This document shows positions 28,172 to 37,043 of a stretch of DNA of 64,000 nt, piece after piece. The notes beneath the pieces were generated by a model. The model was not told the origin of the DNA and did not search any database. It saw only the letters and a list, made by a program, of their open reading frames with translations. This DNA is from Rhizobiales bacterium 65-79 (lineage in GTDB: Bacteria; Pseudomonadota; Alphaproteobacteria; Rhizobiales; Rhizobiaceae): assembly GCA_001896885.1 (NCBI GenBank), contig MKRJ01000008.1, positions 62,001-126,000 of the forward strand. The letters run 5' to 3'. A program made the position numbers and the translations under genes. How positions within the stretch are numbered: position 1 is the stretch's first letter; each line of letters begins with the position of its first letter.

Positions 28172-28211
28172 TGGCATGAAAGGGACGCCGAAACAGTTTA
28201 GGAGCAAGGAT

Positions 28212-28685
28212 ATGCGGAAACTATTTTCAGCCCTGTGCGCGGGCGCGCTCGCCCTGTCGATGATAGCGCCGGCCGGAGCCCAGGGAATGGGGCAGGACAC
28301 CACGGGCCTCGGCCCGGGCGGCAGCAGCCCCAACCATAGGGGCTTTGCCGTCTCGCGCGATTGGCGCCGTCACCACTGGAACGGCCCGCGCCATTGGAAT
28401 GGCCACCCCAATCGCGGCTTCTATAACCATGGCGGCTATGGCTGGTACAACGGCCATCGCGGCTACCGTCATTGGCGCCACGGCTATCGCCAGTATAATG
28501 GCTGGTGGTTCCCGGCGACGGCTTTCCTGGGCGCTGCCATCATAGGCAACGCAATTGCCAATGCGCCGCGGGGCGGCAGCGCCCACGTTCAGTGGTGCTA
28601 TGATCACTATCGCTCCTACAGGGCTTCGGACAACACCTACCAGCCCTATAGCGGGCCCCGCCGCCAGTGCGTCTCGCCCTATTGA
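28212..28685 (+). CDS. BA14K family exported protein
   Basis: 157 residues from ATG 28212 with AGGAGCAAGG upstream. Signal peptide [24 protein letters not shown], then a long histidine/tyrosine/glycine/tryptophan-rich stretch ([20 protein letters not shown]), a hydrophobic segment [15 protein letters not shown], and the C-terminal BA14K module [20 protein letters not shown] with two cysteines. The founding Brucella protein is an immunoreactive 14-kDa lectin-like surface protein. The EcfG-type promoter suggests stress induction. Ends at a bidirectional terminator shared with glpK. Confidence 0.88.
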   Translation: MRKLFSALCAGALALSMIAPAGAQGMGQDTTGLGPGGSSPNHRGFAVSRDWRRHHWNGPRHWNGHPNRGFYNHGGYGWYNGHRGYRHWRHGYRQYNGWWFPATAFLGAAIIGNAIANAPRGGSAHVQWCYDHYRSYRASDNTYQPYSGPRRQCVSPY

Positions 28686-28711
28686 GGCAGCCGTCCAGGC
28701 CTGAAAAAATG

Positions 28712-28744
28712 AAAAAGCCCCGGCACAGCGCCGGGGCTTTTTTT
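28712..28744. terminator. Bidirectional intrinsic terminator between BA14K gene and glpK
   Basis: GCCCCGGC (28717-28724) pairs with GCCGGGGC (28730-28737); A5 before and T7 after extend the stem and give a U-tract on both strands. It lies between two convergent stop codons. Confidence 0.9.
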
Positions 28745-28759
28745 CATTGGCGGTGATGT

Positions 28760-30250
28760 TCAGCCCGTCGTTTTCGTCCGGCGCACGGCGTCCTTCCAGC
28801 CCTTGAGCCTCGCCGCGCGTGTCCGGCCGTCCATCTGCGGTTGGAAACGCCGCTCCAGAGCCCAGGACTTGGCGAAGTCGGCCGCCTTCGGCCACACGCC
28901 GGCCCGCGAACCGGCGAGCCATGCCGCGCCGAGCGCCGTCGTTTCCAGGATCTCCGGGCGGTCCACCGGCGCATCGAGGATGTCGGCCAGGCGCTGCATG
29001 GTCCAATCCGAGGCGACCATGCCGCCGTCGACCCTCAGAACCGTCTTCGCCGCGCCCTTCCAGTCCTTGCGCATGGCGTCGAGCAGGTCGCGGGTCTGGA
29101 AGGCGACGGATTCGAGCGTCGCGCGCGCCAGTTCCGCCGGCCCTGAATTCCGCGTCAGGCCGAAAAGCGCCCCGCGGGCGTCCGCGTCCCAGTGCGGCGC
29201 GCCGAGGCCGACGAAGGCCGGCACGAGATAGAGCGCCTGCGCCGGGTCGGCTTTTGCCGCAAGCTCGCCGCTCTCCCTGGCGTGGCCGATGATCCCGAGC
29301 CCGTCGCGCAGCCACTGCACCGCCGCGCCGGCGACGAAGATGGACCCTTCGAGCGCATAGATGGTCTTGCCTTGCAGCCGGTAGGCGATGGTCGTGAGCA
29401 GCCGGTTCTTCGACCGCACCATCTCCCCGCCCGTATTGAGCAGCGCGAAGCAGCCCGTCCCATAGGTCGATTTCATCATGCCGGGCTTGAAGCAGGCCTG
29501 GCCGATCGTGGCCGCCTGCTGGTCGCCGGCGACCCCAAGGATGGGGATTTCGCCGCCGAAGAGCTTCTTGTCCGTGACGCCGAAATCGTCGGCGCAATCC
29601 TTGACCTGCGGCAAGATGTTCGGCGGCACGTCGAGGATTTTCAGCAGCTCGTCGTCCCATTCGTTTCTGCCGATGTCGTAGAGCAGCGTCCGCGAGGCAT
29701 TGGTCGCGTCGGTCAGATGCTTCCTGCCGCCGGTCAGGCGCCAGATCAGGAACGTGTCGATCGTGCCGGCGGCAAGCTCGCCCTTCGCCGCGCGCCGGCG
29801 CGCGCCTTTCACATGATCGAGCAGCCAGGCGAACTTCGTACCGGAAAAATAGGGATCGAGCAGCAGCCCGGTCTTGCGTGAGAATTTCGGCTCCAGGCCT
29901 TTCTTCCTGAGTTTCTGGCAGAGCGGCGCGGTGCGCCGGTCCTGCCACACGATGGCGTTGTGGATCGCCTTTCCGGTGGCACGGTCCCAGATGACCGCCG
30001 TCTCGCGCTGGTTGGTGATGCCGACCGCGGCGATATCCGCCGCCTTCAGCTTCGCCTTCCTAAGCGCCGTCCTGACCGTCGCCACCACCGAATTCCAGAT
30101 GTCTTCCGGGTCGTGCTCGACCCAGCCCGAGGCGGGATAGATCTGCGGGAATTCCTGCTGGCCCTGCGTCACGATCTTCATCGCACCATCGAAAATGATG
30201 GCCCTACTCGAAGTCGTGCCCTGGTCGATCGCCAGAATGTATCCGCTCAT
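28760..30250 (-). CDS. glpK: Glycerol kinase
   Basis: 496 residues from ATG 30250 (GGGGGAAGA upstream); the longer frame is an artefact. FGGY kinase: the [12 protein letters not shown] phosphate motif at the start, [13 protein letters not shown] in the middle, and [21 protein letters not shown] followed by [12 protein letters not shown]. It makes glycerol 3-phosphate from glycerol and ATP. No glpF, glpD or regulator is adjacent, so it is an isolated gene here. Confidence 0.96.
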   Translation of the reverse strand: MSGYILAIDQGTTSSRAIIFDGAMKIVTQGQQEFPQIYPASGWVEHDPEDIWNSVVATVRTALRKAKLKAADIAAVGITNQRETAVIWDRATGKAIHNAIVWQDRRTAPLCQKLRKKGLEPKFSRKTGLLLDPYFSGTKFAWLLDHVKGARRRAAKGELAAGTIDTFLIWRLTGGRKHLTDATNASRTLLYDIGRNEWDDELLKILDVPPNILPQVKDCADDFGVTDKKLFGGEIPILGVAGDQQAATIGQACFKPGMMKSTYGTGCFALLNTGGEMVRSKNRLLTTIAYRLQGKTIYALEGSIFVAGAAVQWLRDGLGIIGHARESGELAAKADPAQALYLVPAFVGLGAPHWDADARGALFGLTRNSGPAELARATLESVAFQTRDLLDAMRKDWKGAAKTVLRVDGGMVASDWTMQRLADILDAPVDRPEILETTALGAAWLAGSRAGVWPKAADFAKSWALERRFQPQMDGRTRAARLKGWKDAVRRTKTTG

Positions 30251-30303
30251 TCTTCCCCCGAACTCCTCTTCTTCCGCCTTGGATGGCGACACCGCCGACC
30301 CTC

Positions 30304-30567
30304 TCAGTCGAGGTGACCGCCACCGTTCCTTATTTCGACGCTTTCCACGCCGCTCAGCGCCATCTCGCTGCCGTTCGGAAAGGAGACGATGCACCCGTCC
30401 GGACAGACATCGGCATGCTCGCCCGGATCGAGCGTCCGCTGCGAAGTTCCGCCCCCCTCCATGATCGTGATGGTCTGCCGGTCGGCATCGCCATTGACGA
30501 TGTCGGCCGCCACGGCCGGACCGGCGGCGAGAAGAAGAAACAAGGCGCAGCCGAAAATGCGTTTCAT
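30304..30567 (-). CDS. Small exported protein
   Basis: 87 residues from ATG 30567. Signal peptide [21 protein letters not shown], then a small beta-rich domain with the closely spaced cysteines in [11 protein letters not shown]. The mature region ([21 protein letters not shown]) is reminiscent of small periplasmic proteins of unknown role in Rhizobiales. It lies 53 bp upstream of glpK on the same strand and may be co-transcribed with it. Confidence 0.6.
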   Translation of the reverse strand: MKRIFGCALFLLLAAGPAVAADIVNGDADRQTITIMEGGGTSQRTLDPGEHADVCPDGCIVSFPNGSEMALSGVESVEIRNGGGHLD

Positions 30568-30782
30568 CGTCGAACGGTGTCGCCACCGCCTCCCTGGTTC
30601 GAGCGACCCTCGACGCCCGGCGGACAGATTTATAGCTGCGCGCCTCGCGACGGCAAGCCAGGCCGGGACTCGATCCGAAGAATCCGAGGTCGGCTGGCCG
30701 AAAAGCCATGGCGCTTTCCTCGCCTTGGCCTTATCCACGTCTCTATAGGTTCGCACCGCTTGGGGCGCTTCGGCAGGACAAT

Positions 30783-32042
30783 ATGGCGGAATATTCGGCG
30801 CTATCGCTTTTGCGAAATGCCTTCTCGGGCAACAGGGACTGGAAGCCGGCTTGGCGCAAGCCCGACCCGAAGCCGGCCTATGACGTGATCATCGTCGGCG
30901 GCGGCGGCCACGGTCTCTCCACCGCATACTACCTCGCCGCCGAGCATGGCATCAGCAATGTCGCGGTCATCGAGCGCGGCTGGCTCGGCCAGGGCAATAT
31001 CGGCCGCAACACGACCATCGTCCGCTCCAACTACCTTCTGCCGGAAAGCGTGCGGTTCTACGAGCATTCGATGAAGTTGTGGGAAAACCTCTCCCACGAA
31101 CTGAATTACAACGTCATGTTCTCGCAACGCGGCGTACTCAACCTCGCTCATACGCCCTCGCAGATGGACGACTACGCCCGCCGCGGCAACGCCATGCGGC
31201 TGAACGGCGCCGACGCGGAACTGCTGTCGCGCGAGGAGGTGGCGCGCAAGGTCCCCGGCCTCGACGTTTCCGCCTCGGCACGGTTCCCGATCGTCGGTGG
31301 GCTCTTGCAGCCGCGCGCCGGCACCGCCCGCCACGACGCCGTCGCCTGGGGTTTCGCGCGCGGCGCCGACCGGCGCGGCGTCGACATCATCGAGAATTGC
31401 GAGGTGACGGGCTTCCTGCGCGACGGCGACAGGATCACCGGCGTCAGGACGACGCGCGGCGAGATCCGCGCCCGCAAGACGGCGGTGGCCGTCGCCGGCA
31501 TGACCGGCCACGTGATGAAGCTCGCCGGGATCGACAAGCTGCCGATCGAGAGCCACGTGCTCCAGGCCTTCGTGTCGGAATCGCTGAAACCCTTCGTCGA
31601 TACGGTCGTCACCTTCGGCTCCGGCCATCTCTACATGTCCCAGTCCGACAAGGGCGGACTGGTCTTCGGCGGCGACATCGACGGCTACAACACCTATGCG
31701 CAGCGCGGAAACCTGCCGATCGTCGAGGACGTGATGAGCGAAATGGTCGCCATGTTCCCCGGCCTCGCCCGCGTCAGGCTGCTGCGTTCGTGGGGCGGCA
31801 TCATGGACATGTCCATGGACGGCTCGCCGATCATCACGACCGGTCCCCTTCCCGGCATGTATCTCAATTGCGGCTGGTGCTACGGCGGCTTCAAGGCGAC
31901 GCCGGCCTCGGGCTGGGCCTTCGCCTACACCATCGCCCGCGACCAGCCGCACGCGATCAACGCCGCCTACACGCTCGATCGCTTCAAGCGCGGCATCCTC
32001 ATCGACGAGAAGGGCCAGGGCTCGACGCCCCGGCTGCACTGA
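30783..32042 (+). CDS. soxB: Sarcosine oxidase beta subunit
   Basis: 419 residues from ATG 30783; the start MAEYSALSLLRNAFSG aligns with the usual SoxB N-terminus. FAD motif VIIVGGGGHGLSTAYYLAAEHG is followed by ERGWLGQGNIGRNTTIVRSNY, and the C-terminus holds CGWCYGGFKATPASGWAFA. The beta subunit carries FAD and, in known enzymes, covalent FMN. First gene of soxBDAG; the tetramer oxidises sarcosine to glycine with transfer of the methyl carbon to tetrahydrofolate. Confidence 0.97.
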   Translation: MAEYSALSLLRNAFSGNRDWKPAWRKPDPKPAYDVIIVGGGGHGLSTAYYLAAEHGISNVAVIERGWLGQGNIGRNTTIVRSNYLLPESVRFYEHSMKLWENLSHELNYNVMFSQRGVLNLAHTPSQMDDYARRGNAMRLNGADAELLSREEVARKVPGLDVSASARFPIVGGLLQPRAGTARHDAVAWGFARGADRRGVDIIENCEVTGFLRDGDRITGVRTTRGEIRARKTAVAVAGMTGHVMKLAGIDKLPIESHVLQAFVSESLKPFVDTVVTFGSGHLYMSQSDKGGLVFGGDIDGYNTYAQRGNLPIVEDVMSEMVAMFPGLARVRLLRSWGGIMDMSMDGSPIITTGPLPGMYLNCGWCYGGFKATPASGWAFAYTIARDQPHAINAAYTLDRFKRGILIDEKGQGSTPRLH

Positions 32043-32045
32043 GAC

Positions 32046-32348
32046 ATGCTGATCACCTGCCCTTATTGCGGACCGCGCGACCTCGCCGAATTCACCTATC
32101 AGGGCGACGCCAACCGCGTCCGCCCCGATCCGGCCTCGACCGACCACGAGGCCTGGTACGACTACGTCTATCAGCGCGCGAATCCGGTCGGCGACCATAA
32201 GGAATACTGGCAGCATTCCGGCGGCTGCCGCAGCCATATCGTGGTCGTGCGCAACACGATGACCCACGCCGTCGGTTCGGTCGGTTTCGCCCGCGAGCAC
32301 GAGGAACGCAAATCGGCGGCCCGCCACAAGAGCGGAGAGAAGGCATGA
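32046..32348 (+). CDS. soxD: Sarcosine oxidase delta subunit
   Basis: 100 residues. Zinc ligands CPYCG near the N-terminus, the conserved DYVYQRANPVGDHKEYWQHSGGCRSHIVVVRNT core with a further cysteine and histidines. Starts 3 bp after the soxB stop and overlaps soxA by 4 bp (ATGA), so it is translationally coupled. Confidence 0.96.
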   Translation: MLITCPYCGPRDLAEFTYQGDANRVRPDPASTDHEAWYDYVYQRANPVGDHKEYWQHSGGCRSHIVVVRNTMTHAVGSVGFAREHEERKSAARHKSGEKA

Positions 32349-35335
32349 GCCCGCGCCGCGCCGCGTCGGGCGGCCGCATCGACCGCGCCCGCACTATCCG
32401 CTTCACCTTCGACGGCCAGGCCTATACGGGACATGCCGGAGACACGCTCGCCTCCGCGCTCCTCGCGAACGGCGTGACGCTCTTCGGCCGGTCCTTCAAA
32501 TACCACCGGCCGCGCGGCGTGCTGACCGCCGGGATCGACGAGCCGAACGCGCTGGTCACCATCCTCGCCGGCGACGTCCGCGAGCCGAACATCCCGGCGA
32601 CCATGGTCGAGATCTATGATGGCCTCTCAGCGGTCAGCCAGAACCGCTTCCCGAGCCTCGGCTTCGATATCGGCGCGGTCAACCAGCTCGGCGGCAAGCT
32701 GATCTCCGCCGGCTTCTACTACAAGACATTCATGGGACCGGTCGTCGGTCCGCTGAAGGGCACGCGCTTCTGGATGTTCTGCGAGCATTTCATCCGCCGC
32801 GCCGCCGGCCTCGGCAGCGCCGGCCATGCCGCCGACAATGCCCGCTACGGAAAGATGAACGCCTTCTGCGACGTTCTCGTCGTCGGCGCCGGCCCGGCCG
32901 GCCTGTCGGCCGCGAAGGCGGCGGCTGCCGGTGGCGGCCGCGTCGTCCTCGCCGACCTCGACGCACAGATGGGTGGATCGACGCAGTGGTCCGGCGAAAC
33001 GATCGACGGCAAACCCGCCGCCGAATGGGCGCAGGCGTTGGCCGACGAACTGGCGGCGACGCCCAATGTGCGCATCCTGCCGCGCACCACGGTATGGGGC
33101 TATTACGACAACAACACGCTCGCCGCGCTCGAGCGGGTTGCCGACCATAAGCTCACGCCGGCCAGGGGCGAGCCGCGCCATCGTCACTGGATCATCCGTG
33201 CCGGCAGCGTCGTCCTCGCCACCGGCGCCTTCGAGCGGCCGCTGGTCTTCCGGGGCAACGACCGCCCGGGCGTGATGCTCGCTTCGGCGGCGGAGCGCTA
33301 CGCCAACGAGTTCGGCGTGCTGCCCGGCGAGAACATCGCCGTCTTCACCAACAACGACAGCGCCTATCGCGCCGCCGCTGCGCTGAAACAGGCGGGCGCA
33401 TCGGTCGCCGCGATCGTCGACATCCGCCCGGATGTATCAGTCGCCGCGCGCGAGCTTGCCGCGCAGGCCGGCGCCGAGTTGCTGCTCGGCTACGCGGTCG
33501 TCGGGACCGAGGGTGGCAAGGGGCTGTCCAACATCAAGGTGCGGCGCTTCGACAACGCCGGCACGTTGTCCGGCGAGCCGCGCATCATCGCCGCCGACTG
33601 CCTCGCCATGTCCGGCGGATGGTCGCCGGTCGTGCATCTGGCCAGCCAGGCCGGCGGAAAACCGGTATGGGATGCCGAAAGGCAAGCCTTCCTGCCGCCG
33701 TCGCCGACACAGAACTGGATCGGCGCCGGCGCCTTCGCCGGCGCGGCCGATACGGAAACGGCGATCGCCGAGGGCCGCAAGGCCGGCGAAAAGGCGGCCG
33801 GCGAAAAGGCTTCGCGCGCGAAGGCCGTGAAGGTCTTCGCTCCGGCGCTCGACCCGAACCCCGCGCCCTATCGAGAGGTGCGCGCCGACGGGAAGGCCTT
33901 CGTGGACTTCCAGCACGACGTAACGGCGGAGGACGTGCGGCTTGCCCGCCGGGAAGGCTTCCTCTCGGTCGAGCATCTCAAGCGCTACACGACGCTCGGC
34001 ATGGCGACCGACCAGGGCAAGACCTCCAACGTGCCGGGCCTCGCCATCATGGCGGAGGCGCGCGGCCTCTCCATTCCCGAGGTCGGCACGACCCGCTTCC
34101 GCCCGCCCTTTTCGGCGGTCTCGCTCGGCGCGCTCGCCGGCGAGCGCTACGGCGAGTTGAGGCCCGACCGGCTGACCCCGATGCATGACTGGCATGTCGA
34201 GCAAGGCGCGCGCATGTATGCCGCCGGCCTGTGGTTCCGGCCTCAGATCTACGGCCACCCGGGCGAGACGGTGGAACAGGCCTATGTGCGCGAGGCGAAG
34301 GCCGTGCGTGAGGGCGTCGGCATGGTCGACGTTTCCACGCTCGGCAAGATCGCCGTGCAGGGGCCGGACGCCGCCGAATTCCTCGACCGCGTCTATACGA
34401 ACATGTTCTCCACGCTCGCCGTCGGCAAGGCGCGCTACGGGCTCATGCTGCGCGAGGACGGCATCGCCTATGACGACGGCACGACATGGCGGCTCGGCGA
34501 GCAGGAATTCCTGATGACCACGACCACGGCCAATGCCGGCAAGGTCATGCAGCAGCTCGAATATTATCTCGACATCGTCTGGCCGGAACTGCGGGTCCAT
34601 CTCACCTCCGTCACCGACCAGTGGGCAGGCGCGGCGATCGCGGGGCCGAAATCCCGCGACGTGCTCGCCGCCTGCGTCACCGGCACGAAGGTCGACAACG
34701 AGGCGCTCCCCTTCATGGGCATCGTCCACGGCGAGATCGACGGCGTGCCGGTCATGATCTGCCGCCTCTCCTTCTCCGGCGAGATGGCCTACGAAGTCTA
34801 TTGCGGCGCCGGCTACGGCCTGCATGTCTGGGAAGCGCTGATGGAAGCGGGCGAGCCCTTCGGCATCGTGCCCTACGGCATGGAGGCGCTCGGCACGCTG
34901 CGCATCGAGAAAGGCCACGTCACCGGAACCGAGATCGACGGCCGCACCACCGCCCGCGACCTCTATCTCGACTGGATGCTTTCGAAGAAAAAGCCCTTCG
35001 CCGGCTCCGCTCTCATGGACCGCGAGGGGCTGCTGTCGCCGAACCGGCTGAAGCTTGCCGGCGTCGTCTCGCTCGACGGCCGGGCGCTGAACGGCGGCGC
35101 GCACGTCGTGACCGGCGGCTCGCTCGATGAGCCAGGCGAGGATATCGGCCATATCACCGCCGTCTGCTATTCGCCCGCGCTGGGCAAATATATCGGGCTG
35201 GCGATGGTCAGGGGCGGCAAGGAGCGCATCGGCCAGCGGGCATATTATTGCGACCCGGTGCGCAAGCGCTTCGGCCCCGTCGAGATCGCCAGCCATCATT
35301 TCTACGACCCCGAAGGGAGCCGCATGCATGGTTGA
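32345..35335 (+). CDS. soxA: Sarcosine oxidase alpha subunit
   Basis: 996 residues, the normal size. Order: an N-terminal ferredoxin-like region (FTFDGQAYTGHAGDTLASALL), an NAD-binding Rossmann domain (VLVVGAGPAGLSAAKAAAAGG at about residue 179), then from about 600 the GcvT-like tetrahydrofolate domain (GMVDVSTLGKIAVQGPDAAEFLDR, SGEMAYEVYCGAGYG, LRIEKGHVTGTEIDGRTT). It takes up the methylene group and channels it to folate. Confidence 0.97.
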   Translation: MSPRRAASGGRIDRARTIRFTFDGQAYTGHAGDTLASALLANGVTLFGRSFKYHRPRGVLTAGIDEPNALVTILAGDVREPNIPATMVEIYDGLSAVSQNRFPSLGFDIGAVNQLGGKLISAGFYYKTFMGPVVGPLKGTRFWMFCEHFIRRAAGLGSAGHAADNARYGKMNAFCDVLVVGAGPAGLSAAKAAAAGGGRVVLADLDAQMGGSTQWSGETIDGKPAAEWAQALADELAATPNVRILPRTTVWGYYDNNTLAALERVADHKLTPARGEPRHRHWIIRAGSVVLATGAFERPLVFRGNDRPGVMLASAAERYANEFGVLPGENIAVFTNNDSAYRAAAALKQAGASVAAIVDIRPDVSVAARELAAQAGAELLLGYAVVGTEGGKGLSNIKVRRFDNAGTLSGEPRIIAADCLAMSGGWSPVVHLASQAGGKPVWDAERQAFLPPSPTQNWIGAGAFAGAADTETAIAEGRKAGEKAAGEKASRAKAVKVFAPALDPNPAPYREVRADGKAFVDFQHDVTAEDVRLARREGFLSVEHLKRYTTLGMATDQGKTSNVPGLAIMAEARGLSIPEVGTTRFRPPFSAVSLGALAGERYGELRPDRLTPMHDWHVEQGARMYAAGLWFRPQIYGHPGETVEQAYVREAKAVREGVGMVDVSTLGKIAVQGPDAAEFLDRVYTNMFSTLAVGKARYGLMLREDGIAYDDGTTWRLGEQEFLMTTTTANAGKVMQQLEYYLDIVWPELRVHLTSVTDQWAGAAIAGPKSRDVLAACVTGTKVDNEALPFMGIVHGEIDGVPVMICRLSFSGEMAYEVYCGAGYGLHVWEALMEAGEPFGIVPYGMEALGTLRIEKGHVTGTEIDGRTTARDLYLDWMLSKKKPFAGSALMDREGLLSPNRLKLAGVVSLDGRALNGGAHVVTGGSLDEPGEDIGHITAVCYSPALGKYIGLAMVRGGKERIGQRAYYCDPVRKRFGPVEIASHHFYDPEGSRMHG

Positions 35336-35915
35336 GCCGCTTTCCCCGCTGGCTCCCGTCTGGAAACCGGGCTCTCACGGCAATTTCGTCGACGGCGTCG
35401 GCGTGGTGCTTTCGGAGACCCGGCCGGGCTCGATCGTCGAGGCCGCCGCATGGCACGGCGCGGAAAAGAAACTGATGGCCGCAATCCGCAAGGCGACCGG
35501 GCTTTCGCTTCCCGACGGCGCGGGCGCGGGAGCCTATGCCGATGGCAGGGGCGCGTTCGGCATCGCGCCGGGCCGTTTTCTCCTGGCCGATCAGGCGGAG
35601 GGCCTTGCCGAAAGATTGAGCGCGGCAGTCGCGGCCGATACCGGCACGGTGACCGACCTGTCGCATGGCCGCACCGCGATCCGCGTCGCGGGGCCGAAGG
35701 CGGAATGGCTGCTGTCGAAATTCTTCGCCATCGACTTCGCCCTGCCGGCCTTTCCGGTGGGGTCCGGTCTGGCGACCGTCCATCATGACATCTTCGCGCA
35801 AATCCAGCGAACCGGCGAGAACGCCTTCGACCTCTACGTCTTCCGTTCCTTCGCCCGCTCGTTCTGGACCATGCTCGGCCACGGCGCCGAGGAAGCCGGC
35901 TACGAGGTGCGCTGA
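35328..35915 (+). CDS. soxG: Sarcosine oxidase gamma subunit
   Basis: 195 residues from ATG 35328, overlapping the soxA stop by 8 bp. The weakly conserved GcvT-like fold is seen in TDLSHGRTAIRVAGPKAEWLLSKFFAIDF and in the closing FDLYVFRSFARSFWTMLGHGAEEAGYEV. Completes the heterotetramer. folD, purU and glyA, which often accompany sox operons, are not in the window. Confidence 0.94.
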   Translation: MVEPLSPLAPVWKPGSHGNFVDGVGVVLSETRPGSIVEAAAWHGAEKKLMAAIRKATGLSLPDGAGAGAYADGRGAFGIAPGRFLLADQAEGLAERLSAAVAADTGTVTDLSHGRTAIRVAGPKAEWLLSKFFAIDFALPAFPVGSGLATVHHDIFAQIQRTGENAFDLYVFRSFARSFWTMLGHGAEEAGYEVR

Positions 35916-35948
35916 GCATTCGGCGGCGCCCTCCGCCGCCGCTCAGGC

Positions 35949-35975
35949 GAACTCCGCCGGAGGTCGGCGGAGTTC
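35949..35975. repeat. 10-bp perfect inverted repeat after soxG
   Basis: GAACTCCGCC (35949-35958) is complementary to GGCGGAGTTC (35966-35975), 7-base loop, no T-run. It may weaken read-through between the convergent soxG and DUF1236 genes, but is not a typical terminator. Confidence 0.5.
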
Positions 35976-36034
35976 ATGGAACCTCCATTGAATGATCCGT
36001 GCCGGAGGCCGGACCTGACGCTCCGCACGCAGCG

Positions 36035-36745
36035 TCACGATAGGATGTAGACGATCTCCCAGGTATACGGGTCGACGATGGCGATGCGGCCGTCGGCCAG
36101 CGCGAAATATTCATAGTCCTCATATGCCGGAACGATCTCCACGATCCGCGGCGGCAGACGGTACAGATGAACCGTGTGCGGGATGCGACGGCCGATATCG
36201 ACTTCGAAATTGACATGCTCGACGGGCCGGACATGATGTTCCCGGAAGACGGCCCGGAACTGGGTGCGCTCCTGGTCGGTCACCCTCACCGACACGCCTC
36301 TGTCATGGCTCATCCCGCCATTCCGGGCTTCGCCTTTCATGTGATCACCCTTCATGTGATCGCCCTTCATATGGTCGCCCTTCATATGGTCGCCATGCCT
36401 GCCCTTCATCATGGAGTCTGAATCCGCGGCGCCCATCTTGCCGCTGTGATCGGACTTCATGCCGGGCTCACCCTTCATTTTGGCGTTGCCCTCGGCTTTC
36501 ATCTTGCCATTGCCCTCGGCCTTCATGCCGGCGCCGCCCTCGGCTTTCATTCCGGCATTCCCGCCTTCCTTCATCCGGGCATTGCCCTCGGACTTCATGC
36601 CGGGCTGCTTCTTCTTGTGTTGCGCCGCGCCGCTGTCGTCCATCTTCGTCGTGTCCTGGGCCTGCGCCCAGGCGGTGCCGGACGCAACACCGAGGCTCAG
36701 CAAGGTGACGAGGCCGGCCACGACGGCTTTGTTCTGGATTTTCAT
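36035..36745 (-). CDS. DUF1236 domain exported repeat protein
   Basis: 236 residues from ATG 36745 (AGGAG upstream). Signal peptide MKIQNKAVVAGLVTLLSLGVASGTAWAQ; a methionine/lysine-rich repeat zone with M-K-x-E-G units (about 50-105) and four exact HMKGD copies (about 117-136); then the DUF1236 module, twice-related halves starting RVTDQERTQFRAVFREHH and ending YFALADGRIAIVDPYTWEIVYIL. The repeats give a charged flexible spacer in the periplasm. Function unknown. A near-consensus EcfG promoter lies upstream. Confidence 0.87.
   Translation of the reverse strand: MKIQNKAVVAGLVTLLSLGVASGTAWAQAQDTTKMDDSGAAQHKKKQPGMKSEGNARMKEGGNAGMKAEGGAGMKAEGNGKMKAEGNAKMKGEPGMKSDHSGKMGAADSDSMMKGRHGDHMKGDHMKGDHMKGDHMKGEARNGGMSHDRGVSVRVTDQERTQFRAVFREHHVRPVEHVNFEVDIGRRIPHTVHLYRLPPRIVEIVPAYEDYEYFALADGRIAIVDPYTWEIVYILS
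36336..36395. repeat. Four tandem 15-bp repeats in the DUF1236 gene
   Basis: The unit TTCATRTGRTCRCCC occurs four times back to back and encodes the HMKGD repeats. A multiple of three, so copy-number change would keep the frame. The neighbouring stretch 36440-36610 holds looser 30-base repeats. Confidence 0.85.
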
Positions 36746-36780
36746 GTTCGGATGCTCCTGTGGGACCCTTCGCAACATCA

Positions 36781-36805
36781 AACTTCCATGATCGCCTTTT
36801 GTTCC
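36781..36805 (-). promoter_or_regulatory. Possible EcfG-type promoter of the DUF1236 gene
   Basis: On the minus strand GGAAC (36805-36801), 16 bases, then AGTT (36784-36781): one mismatch (A for C) to GGAAC-N16-CGTT. The start codon at 36745 lies about 35 bp downstream. Confidence 0.4.
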
Positions 36806-37043
36806 TCACCGAAGGGCAGCCCGCCGCTCAAACTCGGTAACACGACGACATGCCGGACTTCCGGACGTGGTCACGGCAGCGACAACGCCCTTCTCCAGAT
36901 AGCTGCGGCAATTGCCGCATCAGGCAGGCGCCGGTGGCCTCATCGCACGCCGCATCTGTCGCTTGAAGAGGCGCGGCCACGGGCGCATTCGTCACGCCTG
37001 ACGCTCCGGCTCGGGGCGCCGGGTGGCGATACGGATCAGGACA

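Noticed and set aside
33437-35329. 630-codon open frame antisense to soxA
   Set aside because: It mirrors a real gene in high-GC DNA, is arginine/alanine/glycine-biased and contains no domain; soxA is certain.
36336-36395. Short regular repeats that might suggest a CRISPR array
   Set aside because: Units are contiguous 15-bp codon repeats within a gene, without spacers or cas genes.
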